DNA of 64,000 nt, taken from positions 1 to 64,000 of the forward strand of contig JALRKY010000029.1 in the NCBI GenBank assembly GCA_023260985.1, in the 5' to 3' direction. Shown piece by piece: positions 63,669 to 64,000 of this stretch. Under the pieces are notes generated by a model, which did not search any database, was not told the DNA's origin, and was given only the letters and a program-made list of their open reading frames with translations. The number at the start of each line of letters is the position of its first letter. Within the stretch, counting starts at the first letter, position 1. The position numbers were made by a program, and so were the translations under genes. The DNA comes from Altererythrobacter sp. GTDB taxonomy: Bacteria > Pseudomonadota > Alphaproteobacteria > Sphingomonadales > Sphingomonadaceae.

Positions 63669-63935
63669 GTGGTCACCCCATTCCAATTAGTTGGAAAGCG
63701 ACCCAGATCAGGAAAATATCATAGATCAACGCGCCCGCAGATTCTTTTTCCGCGTTGGTCATCAGCGTATCGATCCGACCGTGGTTCAGCATTGCCCAGA
63801 TCCGGGCTTTGCGCAGTCCCGTCACGCCGCTTGACTTGCCTATGCCCCACGCTCTAACCCGCGCGGCGCATCCGGGGACGCAAGGCTCCCTCCATTTCCG
63901 TCCCTTGGTCGAGTCCTGTCGAAGGACCATGAGGA

Positions 63936-63950
63936 TCCCCCTGGCAGGGG
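63936..63950 (+). other. Hairpin in purA leader
   Basis: CCCCC-TGGCA-GGGGG, 14 nt before the purA ATG. Confidence 0.45.
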
Positions 63951-63963
63951 GTAAGGTGTAAGC

Positions 63964-64000
63964 ATGGCCAACGTAACCGTGATCGGCGCTCAATGGGGCG
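63964..64000 (+). CDS. purA: Adenylosuccinate synthetase (partial, runs off right edge)
   Basis: MANVTVIGAQWG, the conserved PurA N-terminus (GAQWGDEGKG). Confidence 0.85.
   Translation, partial: MANVTVIGAQWG

Overview
High-GC alphaproteobacterial chromosome segment. Gene content and protein style fit Sphingomonadales (Erythrobacteraceae-like); this is inference, not computed. The backbone is housekeeping: a P-II gene at the left edge, argC, a leucyl aminopeptidase, map, tspO, ccmAB, an S9 peptidase, cysK, a complete dcw division/cell-wall cluster (mraZ-rsmH-ftsL-ftsI-murE-murF-mraY-murD-ftsW-murG-murC-murB-ddl-ftsQ-ftsA-ftsZ, about 13.5-32.4 kb), proC, a Bax-inhibitor-like gene, tRNA-Ala(CGC), a cobalamin riboswitch with a BtuB-like receptor, obgE, proB, a sulfate-assimilation cluster (cysH-DUF934-cysI-DUF2849-cobA), metC, sseA, queF, tRNA-Thr(TGT), rarA, a PadR regulator, serC-serA, hisZ and the first codons of purA. 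I found no CRISPR array, prophage, secretion system or obvious new multi-gene defence system. The most notable non-standard signals are: (1) a 50-bp near-perfect duplication of the tRNA-Thr 3' end bracketing about 0.8 kb with one lipoprotein gene and nested inverted repeats, which looks like a collapsed tRNA-integrated island; (2) three decayed genes that the ORF track shows only as fragments (12.3-13.1 kb, 43.1-43.3 kb, 50.6-51.7 kb); (3) regulatory sites readable by eye: a sigma-54 promoter for the P-II gene, a consensus DnaA box before ftsZ, 10-bp-phased repeats plus a hairpin before mraZ, and candidate leaders before serC and the Bax-inhibitor gene; (4) an apparent insertion/deletion scar between hisZ and purA.
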